From Fragum whitleyi (lineage: Eukaryota > Mollusca > Bivalvia > Cardiida > Cardiidae), in contig OX411547.1 of the NCBI GenBank assembly GCA_948146395.1, forward strand, positions 59,791,566 through 59,855,565: 64,000 bases of DNA, in the 5' to 3' direction. A program made the translations under genes and the position numbers. A model generated the notes under the pieces. It worked only from the letters and a program-made list of their open reading frames with translations, did no database searches and was not told the DNA's origin. Of the stretch, positions 46,246 through 56,944 are shown in pieces. Position 1 is the stretch's first letter, and the number at the start of each line of letters is the position of its first letter.

Positions 46246-46505
46246 GGCGGAAAATTCTTCGTTAAATTATCTCAATTAGTAATCGACGATGTTTGGGTAT
46301 TGTATAGCAGCGATGTCGGTCACACAAAAGCAGTATCGTCTGGGTGCTTTAATGCACAGCTCCGTTCATACTGCTCTAATCTCCCTACCGCGATCTTTCG
46401 CCAATTTTGAAATTCCATGTACATATGAGTCAAGCCCATAGTCCATGGGCTATATTATATGAATATATGACATACTGTGTTGTGTTTGAATTCGTCATAA
46501 AATAA
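46246..46505 (+). repeat. Split direct repeat B1
   Basis: 260 bp, same as 48067-48326 by eye. Starts GGCGGAAAATTCTTCG, ends CATAAAATAA. Overlaps A2 by two bases, forming the internal B1A2 junction expected of a circular intermediate. Confidence 0.92.
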
Positions 46506-46694
46506 ATAGTGTTATTTTCAGAATTGGAAATAACATGGATTATTTTTGCGATGTGCGTGGCTGGTTTCCTTGACGACGATGGCCGAGTGAAATCGTCAAT
46601 CTCCGTAATCCGTGACCCGTATGTCGTCTGCTATATAAACCCGTGCATCGACGAAATCATTCTCTTTTTACTAACACGCGATACAAGATATTAA
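46504..46694 (+). repeat. Split direct repeat A2
   Basis: 191 bp, same as A1 at 41789-41979, including the TATA box at 46632-46639. Confidence 0.92.
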
Positions 46695-48066
46695 CCCACC
46701 CACCCATTCCCACATCATAATTTTTGGCAAATTCCACAATAAGGCAATGATTAATGCAATAATAACTATAGAACATGTTTGCTCTCGATTTTTGTATCGT
46801 TTCAGGTACAACCGTCGCCATTGTTGTTTTAGGAGAAAACTATCGAACTCTCGGATGCTGGTGGTGCTGTAATCTGAAAAGAGACCTATGACTAATTGAT
46901 TATTTTATTTCATTTTAATGTCGCGGTAGGGAGATAGATATTATATGACGCGTCAATAAAAGAGATCGGGGCTCGTTTGGCAACTTGGGCCACTGGCATC
47001 TCCTTTTGTCAAGCAAGCAAAACATTCATCGGTAACGCGTACGTGCAACTCCTTTTACTAATGAATGAGCGTGAACGTAGTATGGCTGCATTATATGACG
47101 GGAATAGGAAGTTCGGTACTAGCATTAAGTGGTGAACTGCACACAGCCTTAACTCCTCTGTTTATTAGAAATCGGCGGATGGTCACGCCAAGTAATATTT
47201 TCATGCAAACCGGACCTTTGGTGTCCAGTGTAACGAGTTATGTTTATGCATCCAGAGTCTCAGGTGCTTTGGCTCTGCATATGTATTGTTTTGGCTAAAA
47301 TGATGCTCTGTATTCTGCACACAATTGGTTTTTAAGCGACCAAGAATTATCGGTCTGCATGAATACAAGCAATATGTGGTGTCTAAGGTGCACCGTGTCC
47401 TGGTGTCTAAGGTTCACCGTATGTTTTGTGTGCCGTGCATCCTGAGTCCCAGGTGCTCTGGCCCTGCACGGCTATGGTCTTGGTTTAAGAGTGGACTGTA
47501 TTCTTGAAAGACTTGTCTTGAGAAAACCGTGAAATAGTTTTTGGCCATCATGAATACAGGGAATGTATTGGTGTCTATGGTACACAAGGTCCTGGTGTCT
47601 AAGGTTCACCGTTGCTCATTTAGTGCGACGTGCATCCTGAGTCTGAGGTGCTCTGGCCCTGCATGTCAGTGGTTATGTTTAATAATGCTCTGTCTTCATG
47701 CAGATGATGAATTATGAGTGGCCAAATACATAAGGTTAACATGAATACAAGCTACAAGTGTCAAAGGTACACAGTCCTGGCGTCCAAGGTATGCCATACG
47801 TAGGTCTGCAGTTCACCCCTTAATACATGTATATAATGATGACTACTACACTGGCTGTGGTTTTGTAAGGTATATCAATCATGAAAAATAGTCATACATA
47901 AGAAGGTTCACAATGCTTGGCTTTAAGTGCCATTCATTTGTCTAACAAGCCTAGTACCGTTCATTCCATACCTTTTGCAGCTATTGCACAACTATTAAGT
48001 TAATTCGTATCCGATAATTTCAAGTAATCAAAATTCATATGCAAAGATCAAGTACTCACAATCATG
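46695..48066 (+). other. A2-B2 segment of the Ngaro-like element
   Basis: 1,372 bp between A2 and B2 with no convincing coding frame. Holds three tandem ~187-bp units (47219-47778). I recall A2 and B2 being drawn much closer together in described Ngaro elements, so this may be extra sequence. Confidence 0.6.
47219..47778 (+). repeat. Three tandem units of ~187 bp
   Basis: Units start at about 47219, 47402 and 47592, each with 'ggtgtcta(a)ggttcaccg', 'catcctgagtct.aggtgctctgg', 'ccctgcat', 'atgaatacaagc' and a closing 'gtcct'. Diverged by indels. Confidence 0.75.
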
Positions 48067-48326
48067 GGCGGAAAATTCTTCGTTAAATTATCTCAATTAG
48101 TAATCGACGATGTTTGGGTATTGTATAGCAGCGATGTCGGTCACACAAAAGCAGTATCGTCTGGGTGCTTTAATGCACAGCTCCGTTCATACTGCTCTAA
48201 TCTCCCTACCGCGATCTTTCGCCAATTTTGAAATTCCATGTACATATGAGTCAAGCCCATAGTCCATGGGCTATATTATATGAATATATGACATACTGTG
48301 TTGTGTTTGAATTCGTCATAAAATAA
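48067..48326 (+). repeat. Split direct repeat B2 (right end of the element)
   Basis: 260 bp, same as B1. The right end CATAAAATAA borders host sequence TCAAATAAACT. Confidence 0.92.
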
Positions 48327-49338
48327 TCAAATAAACTATCAAACAAAGTTAACCTACCTGAAGGATTAAAATCAAATGCGATGGATTTTCTTGTTGATTG
48401 CCCATCTCCACTTTATTTTCACAATTTTCTTGTTGTTAAGTTAAAAGCAAACATCAATTCAATGTCACCCTGGTTATTTATCTCAAGGTGAACATAGATT
48501 ACGACTAGATTCAAAGTTTCTGTCTCTAAAAGTACTCCTCAGTCGAGTAAAGCACAATTTTTAATCTATTATTCTATCCGGATAAAGTAAACGTGTGTAA
48601 ACAATACTTGTCATAGTTTTAAACTACGTCATGAACTACGTCATTGATGAAATGTAATTGGCCCAAGATAATTTGAGAGCCTTGAAAAGTATAATACCCC
48701 TACACTTATTGGACAGCCTTTAAATATTTTCAATATATAGACAAAATTGAGTTGGTTTTTTTTATCATGTTGCCTTACCATTATTCTTTACCTAATGGAA
48801 TCATCAATGAAGATTTGTACATGGGCGTAATGGAACAGCCACTCGGAACTTATTTGGAAGATTGGTGCCCATTTAACCAGGATGCGACTGCATGCTTTGT
48901 ATAGACATAAAATCACTAGCCATTATAGAATATTAATTGCACTACAGCAAACATCTGAATTTCCCACAACGTTACCAACTTTGTGTACTGTACTCCATGT
49001 AATAGAAAGCAGGTAGTGTAGGCAAGGAGCAGACTACCCAATATTGAAAAAGGTTCTATATCATTTTCATTATAATTGACAGTTAATTACACTTATTCAA
49101 CCTTAAATTATACATATTTTACATGATGACAGATCTCAGAAATACACATTTGCAGATATCAAGGTCATGTGATAAGTTCAAGATATTATATCAGGATAAA
49201 AATTTCAGAAAACTTTACCTAAATACTTAACATTGCTTATTACTTCAATTATATGTTAGCCTATGTAATGATATTTGATATCATAGGTCTCGTTCATTCA
49301 GGTTTGATATTATCAATGTCAAGGTCATATTTCAAGGT
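48327..49338 (+). other. Intron stretch, nothing recognised
   Basis: AT-rich, no coding or structural signal beyond a fragment of a dispersed gcaggtagtgtagg…cagactac word near 49010. Confidence 0.5.
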
Positions 49339-49566
49339 TTAACCCTTAGCTGTTTAATTCCTGCTTTTAACATGCCTGTAATTTTATGATTGAGAAAACA
49401 TTGTGAAAAAAGAAGAAATTGCTTCTGACAAGCAATTTCTCCTTTTCCACACTATTTTCAACCCTAAAGAATGGTTATTTTTCAAATGAAATCCCCTTTA
49501 AATTTTTGTCTGCAAAACCTTTGAATTTGGACAGGTCCATAATTTTGTAAAGCAGGAAAGGGTTAA
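49339..49566 (+). repeat. Element H2, copy 3
   Basis: TTAACCCTTAGCTG start, inner AAGAAGAAATTGCTT / AAGCAATTTCTCCTT hairpin, end AAAGGGTTAA. Ends 73 nt upstream of the exon at 49640. Confidence 0.9.
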
Positions 49567-49639
49567 CTTTCACAAAACTTCACCAAAACATTAAATTTTG
49601 CAAATAACTTCAAGCTAATTTGAGGTACAATTTTTACAG

Positions 49640-49819
49640 ACTGACAATTTCTATGTGTTTGGAAATTCCTGGCTGGACCCAAAATTTGCATTGGATAACC
49701 CAGAATGTGTGGCTAATTGTACACCTGCTGATGAGCCCGAGTGTGAAAACAAAGACTTTCTGAAGGCTAAAGAAGCATGCAAGATTATCTGGAACACCAA
49801 CTGGGATGGTATCTTCAGG
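49640..49819 (+). CDS. Exon s: end of VWD and start of C8 domain
   Basis: Acceptor tttttacag; donor GTGAGT at 49820; phase 0 both sides, 60 codons. Encodes TDNFYVFGNSWLDPKFALDNPECVANCTPADEPECENKDFLKAKEACKIIWNTNWDGIFR in pieces. F-x-x-F-G-N-S-W is the usual end of a VWD domain, and the following cysteine-rich stretch begins the C8 domain. Confidence 0.92.
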
Positions 49820-50307
49820 GTGAGTATTAATGGCGTCAATATATATATTTGAAGTGAACACATGTGACTGGTTACGCAAAAACAGACTATCTGGGTGGTG
49901 TGTAACATGTTGACCCTCCTCAGCCTGCACAGATTGTGCAGGCTGACTAAGGTCAAAAACTTTTCGCATGAGATTCATATTCTGAAACCAGATGAATTGC
50001 AATGGGATGTTCAGGGTGAGTATTGATGGAGTCAAAGCTATGTTAGAATTACATATCTGTGTGTGGTCACACGTAAAAAGGACCATCTCGGTGATACATT
50101 AAGTGTTCCTATATGATGGACATAGCTGATGGCAAGAGCCCTGTCTACAGGTGCCAAAGCTTGGTGGCAGGTGCTGGATAATGGCAAAAAATCTATGTCA
50201 CAGTAGGGACATAACTCTTACAAAATTGGTTTCAGCCTTATCTCTCTTGATCATCTGAATAGTTTCCGTTATGATGAACAAGGGTGATGGAGTTCATGAA
50301 GATGTCT

Positions 50308-50472
50308 TTAAGGTAGTGGACCCATAATAGATACGCAACATTTTAGCAGTCATGAACTTTAACAGAGTTGACCAAGTTTTCTTAATGATTTTCATTAGGA
50401 AACCTTGGTTAACATTGTGAAAGATCATCAGTTCGAAAATGATGTGGAGCTATTACGGTTCAACTCCCTTAA
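50308..50472. repeat. Hairpin element H1, copy 8
   Basis: TTTAAGGTAGTGGACCC left end, centre ttcttaatgattttcattagga, right end inverse ggttcaactcccttaa. Confidence 0.85.
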
Positions 50473-51894
50473 TTACAACATAGATATGTTCAAGGTTAAA
50501 GTTTTTCATGCCAATACCAACACAGATGCAAATGGCTCCTAGGTGATGACAATACTTTGGGTTTTTCCAAGCCAAGCTAATAATGCGAGTGATTTAATCT
50601 TCAAAGCAAAATATTTCGTGATTGGTCATATAGATTTCTATGTTGTGAGTAATCATTGACAGAGAGAATGATATGTTAGTTTCTTACAATATCAATGTTA
50701 TCTGGTCGAGGTTGGGAGAATTTATCTTGACAAGGCTTTTCACCCCTTAATCATAGTAAACCTGTAAAAATAAAAAAAAAAATCATGTGAAAGTTTATGC
50801 AAATTGTTTCTAAAAATAGACTGCCTGATAACATGTCATGTTATCAGACAGGTGGTATCAGGTCAATACAGGCTTCGTTGCATGATAAAATTCATCATGC
50901 AGACAATTCCAAGGATTCAAACAACTTAGTGTTTGGATACAAAATACAGATTCAGATAATTCTTACTCCTTATTATTTTGAGTCCAGAGTTAGCTGTAAG
51001 TGATTGAGAGGATGCTTTTATTAAGAGTCTATTTCGTAAAGAAAAACATCTATGAATTTGGTTTCTAATGCTTTTTCCCTTGTAGGGTAAATTACTCTTA
51101 AATTTGAGAACAAAAAGACATTACTTATTCTGCAAAACTTAACTACAAAGCTTAAAATTGCCAGTTACTTCAAGCCTATATTTAGAATTCAATTCTCATA
51201 TTTGACATGATAAAAGACCTCTTTGATATGCATCCTCTAGTAGCTTCATACTAAGGTTAAAGCCCCAGTCTGTGTTTGTGAGCCTTGCCGAAAATGATGA
51301 CATACATCTTCAAGGACTATGTACACAAAAACAAGACTATTATTCTCAAAGTTAGCTTGAATTTGTCTCTCTAATATTCCATAATGCAAATGATTATAAC
51401 GGGATGATGTATATTTAGGCCTAACTTGATGAATATTTATGATCCACAACATTTCAGACAACAATTTGAAAAGAGCACATTACAGCTCCTGCTAGTGGGT
51501 GACGTTCCATGTGACCAAAATCTTATTTACATATTTTACTGTATACAATGGATTATGCATTTCCCCAAAAAGGCTTTGTTTGTTGATTGATTTGTATTTT
51601 TATGTAATTCATCTTTCATAAGACTTAAAATCAAGAATAATTATTTAAGGAATGCTCACGAAATAGCATTTTTTTTTAGATTAAACACAGATGGAGGCTT
51701 TAAGGCTATCACACAGAGTCAAGTCCATGTATTTAGATCAAATTTATGAAAAAAAAAGAAATACATTTCTGTCAAGTGAGCTCATGGTGAGCAAGGCATG
51801 CTTGTAACAATGACAGTATGGTTTGTGTGTATGATAAATACGCTTCCCTTTGCTAATCAGGCCGTGCAGGCGTTGATTACTCCCAACATTTTTA
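50473..51894 (+). other. Intron stretch, nothing recognised
   Basis: A short hairpin at 50822-50852 (tgcctgataacatg / catgttatcagaca) is the only structure noticed. Confidence 0.5.
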
Positions 51895-52110
51895 TGCCCC
51901 CGTATCGAGAGATCGGGGGCATATTGTTTTACTCATGTCCGTCTGTCTGTCCGCCCGTCCGTCTGTCTGCCTGAAAACTTAACCAAACTTAACCTTTGCC
52001 TTTTCTCCAAAAGTATTTGACTTACCAAGCTGTACACCAAAGTCAAGGTCATGTGACAAGGTCAAGGTCATGTGACAAGGTCAAGGTCATCTGTCAAGGT
52101 CAAACTTTAA
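51895..52110 (+). repeat. TGCCCCCGTATCGAG repeat, partial
   Basis: tgcccccgtatcgagagatcggggg, then ccgtctgtctgtccg and three tandem 'aaggtcatgtgac' units. Related in style to 25057 and 53636. Confidence 0.7.
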
Positions 52111-52221
52111 AAAAAAATGCTGTTACACAAACACATCTTGTTATAGATGTAATTTTAAAATAACTTTGCATAATTGATTTTCATTCGGACATGCGCAGTT
52201 TGTGTAGACTATAACTTTAAT

Positions 52222-52643
52222 GTTTTTGGTGGTTTATTTAGTAAAGGGTAGATTATCTCTTGATAATTTCACAGCCACATGTTCAGCCAAAGAAGACAAT
52301 TTCATTGCCAAACAAGTGAAATTATTCAATAGAATTATGTTACTTTGCTTCATATCACTCTAATTGACACTATCTGAGTACAAACAAATAGAGGAACTAA
52401 AGATGACATAATGATGTTGCCTAGTTGCCGCGTGCAAAATTACAAGCTATAAATAAAATTTGTCAAAAAATGCTCACATTTTCATTCATTTTAAGAATGG
52501 AATAATTGTTAGCTCTTCATTTAAGACTTATCTCTTTCATAGAGTGAACAACAAAAGCTATATTTTACCTCATTGAAATATAGCTTTTGTTGTTCACTCA
52601 ATGAAAGTAAAATCGATCCTTCACTTAAACAAATATCATCTAT
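52222..52643 (+). repeat. Element H3, copy 4, just upstream of an exon
   Basis: ggtggtttatttagtaaaggg…gattatctcttgataatt…, distal hairpin gaacaacaaaagctatatttt / aaatatagcttttgttgttc, end aacaaatatcatctatat. Ends 28 nt upstream of the exon at 52672. Confidence 0.8.
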
Positions 52644-52671
52644 ATCTTTTTTTCTTTAATTAATACACTAG

Positions 52672-52771
52672 GAATGCCTCCTGTCTGAGAGTCTAGACCC
52701 AGCTGTAAAGGATATGATATATGAAACATGTATATATGATGTGTGTTTCAATGATGGAGATGTCACTGATG
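52672..52771 (+). CDS. Exon t: C8 domain, middle part
   Basis: Acceptor acactag; donor GTAAGT at 52772; ends with one base. Encodes ECLLSESLDPAVKDMIYETCIYDVCFNDGD-VTD. C…(D/E)-P…(Y/F)…C-x-x-D-x-C is the C8 core that follows VWD domains. Confidence 0.92.
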
Positions 52772-52819
52772 GTAAGTATAATTGTTTCCTGTTTTTATGC
52801 ACCACAGAAGGTGGTAGTA

Positions 52820-53100
52820 TAGTCTCTGTCTGTCCTTGCATCTCTATCTTTCTTTATCTCTGTCTGTCCTTTAAGTCTCTGTCTGTCTTTGTCTCTGTCC
52901 TTGTGTACTTGTCTGCCCTTGTGTCTCTGTCTGTCGTTGCATCTCTGTCTGTCCTTGTCTCTGTCTGTCCTTGTGTGTCTCTCTGTCCTACTGTCTCTGT
53001 CCTTGTCTCTGTCTGTCCTTGTCTCTGTCTTTGCATCCATGTCCTTGTCTCTGACTGTCCTTGCGTTTCTGCATTTCTGTCTGTCCTTGCGTCTGTACAT
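52820..53100 (+). repeat. GTCTCTGTCTGTCCTTGT minisatellite
   Basis: About fifteen degenerate units of 18-24 nt (gtctctgtctgtccttgt and variants). It creates long low-complexity open frames on both strands that are not genes. Confidence 0.9.
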
Positions 53101-53635
53101 AAATAGGCATATTTTGTGACACAACTTCTACATCTATGGGCAGGCTTGGTTGAAAAGTTTGCAAAATTTTTATCTTAACTTTGTATTACTCATACTTTTG
53201 AGGATAAGGTGACAGTATGCCATGTCACATAAAAAGGGGCCTTCGTGTAAAATTTTTCTTTGGTGGCTTATTTTCTGATGATAGGACTCTTGTTTTAAGT
53301 TTTAGACTGGTTCAAATTTTAAGTGGTTGATGATGACTATTAAAAGCCAATGCAATTTGAAAAGACAACAGTAGAAAATATTATTGCAATAAAAGAAATT
53401 GCTTGGAGAGTACAATCACATAGGTGTAAGATCCCAGGACTGATAAAAAAGGGTTAAATCTGTTCTTTATTTGACTAAATACAATATTAAATACAACAGT
53501 CATAATTCTAAAATGACAAATTTAACAAGGACAAATCCAACAAGCTATTCAAACCCGTAATTTGGTGTTGGGTTTGATTAACAATTTAAAACAACTACAG
53601 GTTTCAAGGTACTAAATCATTAATAATGTATTTTT

Positions 53636-53812
53636 ATGCCCCCGATAGGGAGGCATAATAAATTTGACTTGTCCGTCTGTCCGTCTGTCCGTCCGTCTGT
53701 CCGTCCGTCCGTCCGTCATTCCGTCCAAAAACTTTAACATTGGCCATAACTTCCTTATTACTGTCAAAGCGGTGTCGGGGGCATTGTCATCTTACAGTGA
53801 CAGCTCTTGTTC
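53636..53812 (+). repeat. TGCCCCCGATAGGG repeat, copy 2
   Basis: Nearly the same as 25057-25230, including tgcccccgatagggaggc, the ccgtccgtctgt run and gcggtgtcgggggcattgtc. Confidence 0.9.
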
Positions 53813-53854
53813 TGTATGCTTAACTATGTCTGTCTGCATATCAGTTTCAAAGAC

Positions 53855-54085
53855 ACACTTATATCCCCCACCTACCAAGTACATGGGGTTATATTGGATT
53901 CACACCATCTGTCTGTCTGCCCATCCATCTGTCTGTCCATCCATTAATCTTTTTTTTTTCCAGTCTCTTACTCTAAAAGGAAGTGACATACAATCATGAA
54001 ACTATACAATTATTACCTTTAACCCAAGGAGTGCCATGAAGGTTTAAAGGTCAAGGTCACAATTGACATATGGGCAAAAACCATT
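53855..54085 (+). repeat. Dispersed repeat with catgaaac and aaggtcaaggtcac blocks, copy 2
   Basis: tatcccccacctaccaagta…ccatccatctgtctgtccat…aatcatgaaactatacaatt…ttaacccaagga…aaggtcaaggtcacaatt; relative of 16925-17235. Confidence 0.65.
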
Positions 54086-54433
54086 AATGTAACTGGGACA
54101 AAGCATTGATGTGGATATTACAGTAAAATTCTTATTCAGGGACTACTTACAGACCCACCAAAAAGCGGTCATTTAAGAGAACAGTTGCTTTGTACATGTT
54201 TTGATTATAAAATAGAAATACAATTTTGATTGAATGTGTATGTTATTGCGAAATTGATAATTGATCATGTGTTGTTTTAACTCAATAAAAAATTCTGGTT
54301 GGGACAATTGTTACGAATTAAAACAACATTAGATTGATTTAAAATAATTTTTTGACCAACAATTTCTCCTTTTTGAGATATTTTTATTTGAGGAAAGGGA
54401 CTTTGAAAATGGTCGCTTAACAAAAATGGTCCC

Positions 54434-54660
54434 TTAACCCTTTGCTGTTTAATCACTGCTTTTTACGTGCCAGTGATTATATGATTGAGAAAACATTGTG
54501 AAAAAAGAAGAAATTGCTTCTGACAAGCAATTTCTTCTTTTTCCACATTTTTCTACCCTTCTGAATGGTTATTTTTCAAATTAAATCCACTTTAAATTTT
54601 CATCTGGAAAACCTTTGCAATTGGACAGGTCCAAAACTTAGTAAAACAGGTAAGGGTTAA
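54434..54660 (+). repeat. Element H2, copy 4
   Basis: TTAACCCTTTGCTG…AAGAAGAAATTGCTT / AAGCAATTTCTTCTT…TAAGGGTTAA. Ends 146 nt upstream of the exon at 54807. Confidence 0.9.
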
Positions 54661-54806
54661 AAGAAGTGGTTACTCGAGCTAGATTGACTGTAGTCTGTTT
54701 TGTAAAAAACAAGTTTGAAATTGTCATCTACATCTTTCTTGAAATTGGAGCAGTCTAAAATTTTGATGTTTTGTATTTACTTAAAACAACCTTGTTTTAT
54801 TTTCAG

Positions 54807-54890
54807 CTGTGTGTAAAGTAGCCCAGATGTTGTTTCAAGAGTGTCATAACATAGGGATCCTAGTGGAGGGGTTCAGATCAGAACATTGTG
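54807..54890 (+). CDS. Exon u: C8 domain, end
   Basis: Acceptor attttcag; donor GTGAGT at 54891. 84 nt, two bases in and one base out. Encodes AVCKVAQMLFQECHNIGILVEGFRSEHC in pieces: C…(F/Y)-x-x-x-C…G-(I/V)…(F/W)-R…C, the C-terminal half of a C8 domain. Confidence 0.9.
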
Positions 54891-55055
54891 GTGAGTAAAC
54901 CCACCCCTTGATGCAAAACTTATGGGCTTTTCAAACTTAATGGCAATATTTTTAAGTGAATACTACTTTGACTGCATATGGTTAGCAAAAATTCTTATAT
55001 AATCCCACCCACCCCCCTCTTTCAACGTCAAAATTGACCAGTTTTGCATGATTTT

Positions 55056-55820
55056 TAGCTCCACTGGCAGAAGGCCAGCAAGCTCTTGTCATGGCCTGGT
55101 GTCTGTCGTGCGTCCATCTGTGTGTGCGTGCGCAAACTTTTCCTTTAAACATCTTCTCCTACCAAACCAATTTGTGGATTGTAATGAAACTTGGTAGAAA
55201 TTTTCCTTGGGTGACCCTCTTCTTAAATTGTTAAAGAAATTTTGATTGACCCCCAAATATGGGCGTGTCAGGGAGGGGCTTTTTTCACTTTGAAATCTTT
55301 AAAAAAAAGTTCTCTTCCAAAACCATTGGGTCAATTTCAATGAAACTTGGCATGGATGTTTCTTCAGTGACCCTTTACTTAAATTGTTCAATAAATTTTG
55401 ATTAGCCCATAAATATGGGGTGGCCTATTTTGAGCCTGAAATCTTTGAACGACATCTCCTCTTGAACCACTGGACCAATTCCAATGAAACTTTACCAGAA
55501 TTGTCCTTGGGTGACTCTTCACTTATATTGTTCAAGAAATTCTGATTGGCCCATAAATATGGGCGTGGCAGGACAGGGTCTAATTTAATACCCAAATCTT
55601 TGAACGACATCTCCTCCTGAACCTTATGTTTTAATAAGGGTAAAGGGATGCATATTCATTGTGATTGAGTATTTTGGTGCAATTAGGACCAAAACCAGTA
55701 AATCATAATAAAATAGGTCTCAAGAGGTTAACTTATTCATTTATAGTAAGCTTTATCTAATGAAAGTCTAAAGATGTTAAAGCAAGTGGAGCAATACTGG
55801 CCCTCTTGGGCCTCTTGTTG
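55056..55820 (+). repeat. AGCTCCACTGGC…GGGCCTCTTGTT repeat with ~115-bp tandem units
   Basis: Four units with 'tgaaatctttgaacgaca', 'tctcctcctgaacca(c)tggg', 'caatgaaactt', 'ccttgggtgac' and 'ggcccataaatatgggcg'; ends tactggccctcttgggcctc. Same family as 30594 and loosely 20964. Confidence 0.8.
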
Positions 55821-56087
55821 GAAAAGTGGTTCCCTTAATAATCCTCCACCTGCATCTAATCAATGCCACAATGATTCCAACAGAGGGTCAATACAACTAT
55901 TTACCGACCAAAGTTCAGTTTTTTTGTTTATTAATTGCTTAGATAAATTATAAGCTTAAGGTTATCTTTAGTTCTTTTAGTGTACTGTACCTTAAATTAT
56001 GTCAAATGAGCAGAAAGCCTCATTCCTTCATTTTAGTATCTACTATTCATTCATGATTTAAACTTTACACACATAGTAAATCTCTAG

Positions 56088-56709
56088 TACCGAATTTCTC
56101 CTAAAAAATGCTCCCGGGAGCTTTTATTTAGTAGGCAGTTACTAATGTAAGATTGATGTCTTTGAGCCCCTTTTCCCTTTAATTTTAGGTGAATTTCCTC
56201 TAAATAATCATATAAACCATTTTCAACATTTTAACATTTCTAGCCTCTAATATCCCCCCCTTCTTCAAGAATGAATGTGATGTTTTGATAATACCCCAGA
56301 GTTGTATTAGAGCTTGTACTGTATAATATGCTCCAATGATCTACATACACAATTGAAAAATATTAATGAATTTCTTTTTCTTCAAGCGTATTGGCCAAAA
56401 TACCACCAGAAGCCAAATCACCTGAAAAATGTCCAAAAATTACTACACTTACATCCAAGGCACTTTCCAGTTAATAGACAAATCCAAGCATGGTTTTGAA
56501 TGAGAATTTATTCACTACCAGAGACTTCCTCTCTTATTTGAGATGAATTTCCACTACACAATCAGAAAAATTACCTCAAATTAAAGGGAAAAGGGCCTAA
56601 AAGCCACCAAATTAAATATTTTTTTAAACAGACCATGCTTATTAAATAAAAGCTCCCTGACCATGTTATGTATAGCTCCCAGAAGCATTTATTAGGAGAA
56701 ATATAGTAC
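56088..56709. mobile_element. Non-autonomous DNA element with GTACCGAATTTCTCC ends
   Basis: Left gtaccgaatttctcctaaa…gctcccgggagc and right gctcccagaagc…tattaggagaaatatagtac are inverted. 622 bp, no transposase. Termini resemble those of 10213-11370. An H2 element begins at its right edge. Confidence 0.65.
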
Positions 56710-56917
56710 TTAACCCTTTGCTGTTTAATCCCGCTTTTTACGTGCCTGTGATTTTATGATTGAGAAAACATTAAGAAAAGAAGCAATTTCTTCTTTTTCC
56801 ACACTATTTTCAACCCTACTGAATGGTTATTTTTCAAATAAATCCACTTTAATTTTTTGTCTGCAAAACCTTTGAATTTGGATAGGTCCAAAATTTTGTA
56901 AAACAGGTGAGGGTTAA
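56710..56917 (+). repeat. Element H2, copy 5 (shortened hairpin)
   Basis: TTAACCCTTTGCTG start and GAGGGTTAA end; the central hairpin has lost about 20 nt. Ends 27 nt upstream of the exon at 56945. Confidence 0.88.
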
Positions 56918-56944
56918 ACTCTGTGTACTGATGTTTTGTTACAG

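Larger units (their letters stand above)
41789..48326 (+). mobile_element. Ngaro-like tyrosine-recombinase retrotransposon with split direct repeats
   Basis: Layout: A1 (41789-41979), gag, RT/RNase H, tyrosine recombinase, SGNH hydrolase, B1 (46246-46505), A2 (46504-46694), a 1.37-kb segment, B2 (48067-48326). A1 and A2 (191 bp) and B1 and B2 (260 bp) show no difference by eye. Split direct repeats together with a tyrosine recombinase rather than a DDE integrase define Ngaro/PAT-type elements of the DIRS order. No target-site duplication is evident, as expected for recombinase insertion. The identity of the repeats implies a recent insertion. One frameshift near 45008 breaks the recombinase. 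Confidence 0.9.

Noticed and set aside
52714..53124. Long open frames on both strands (130 and 109 codons)
   Set aside because: They run through the GTCTCTGTCTGTCCTTGT minisatellite and consist of short amino-acid repeats; only the first 58 bases belong to the real exon at 52672-52771.
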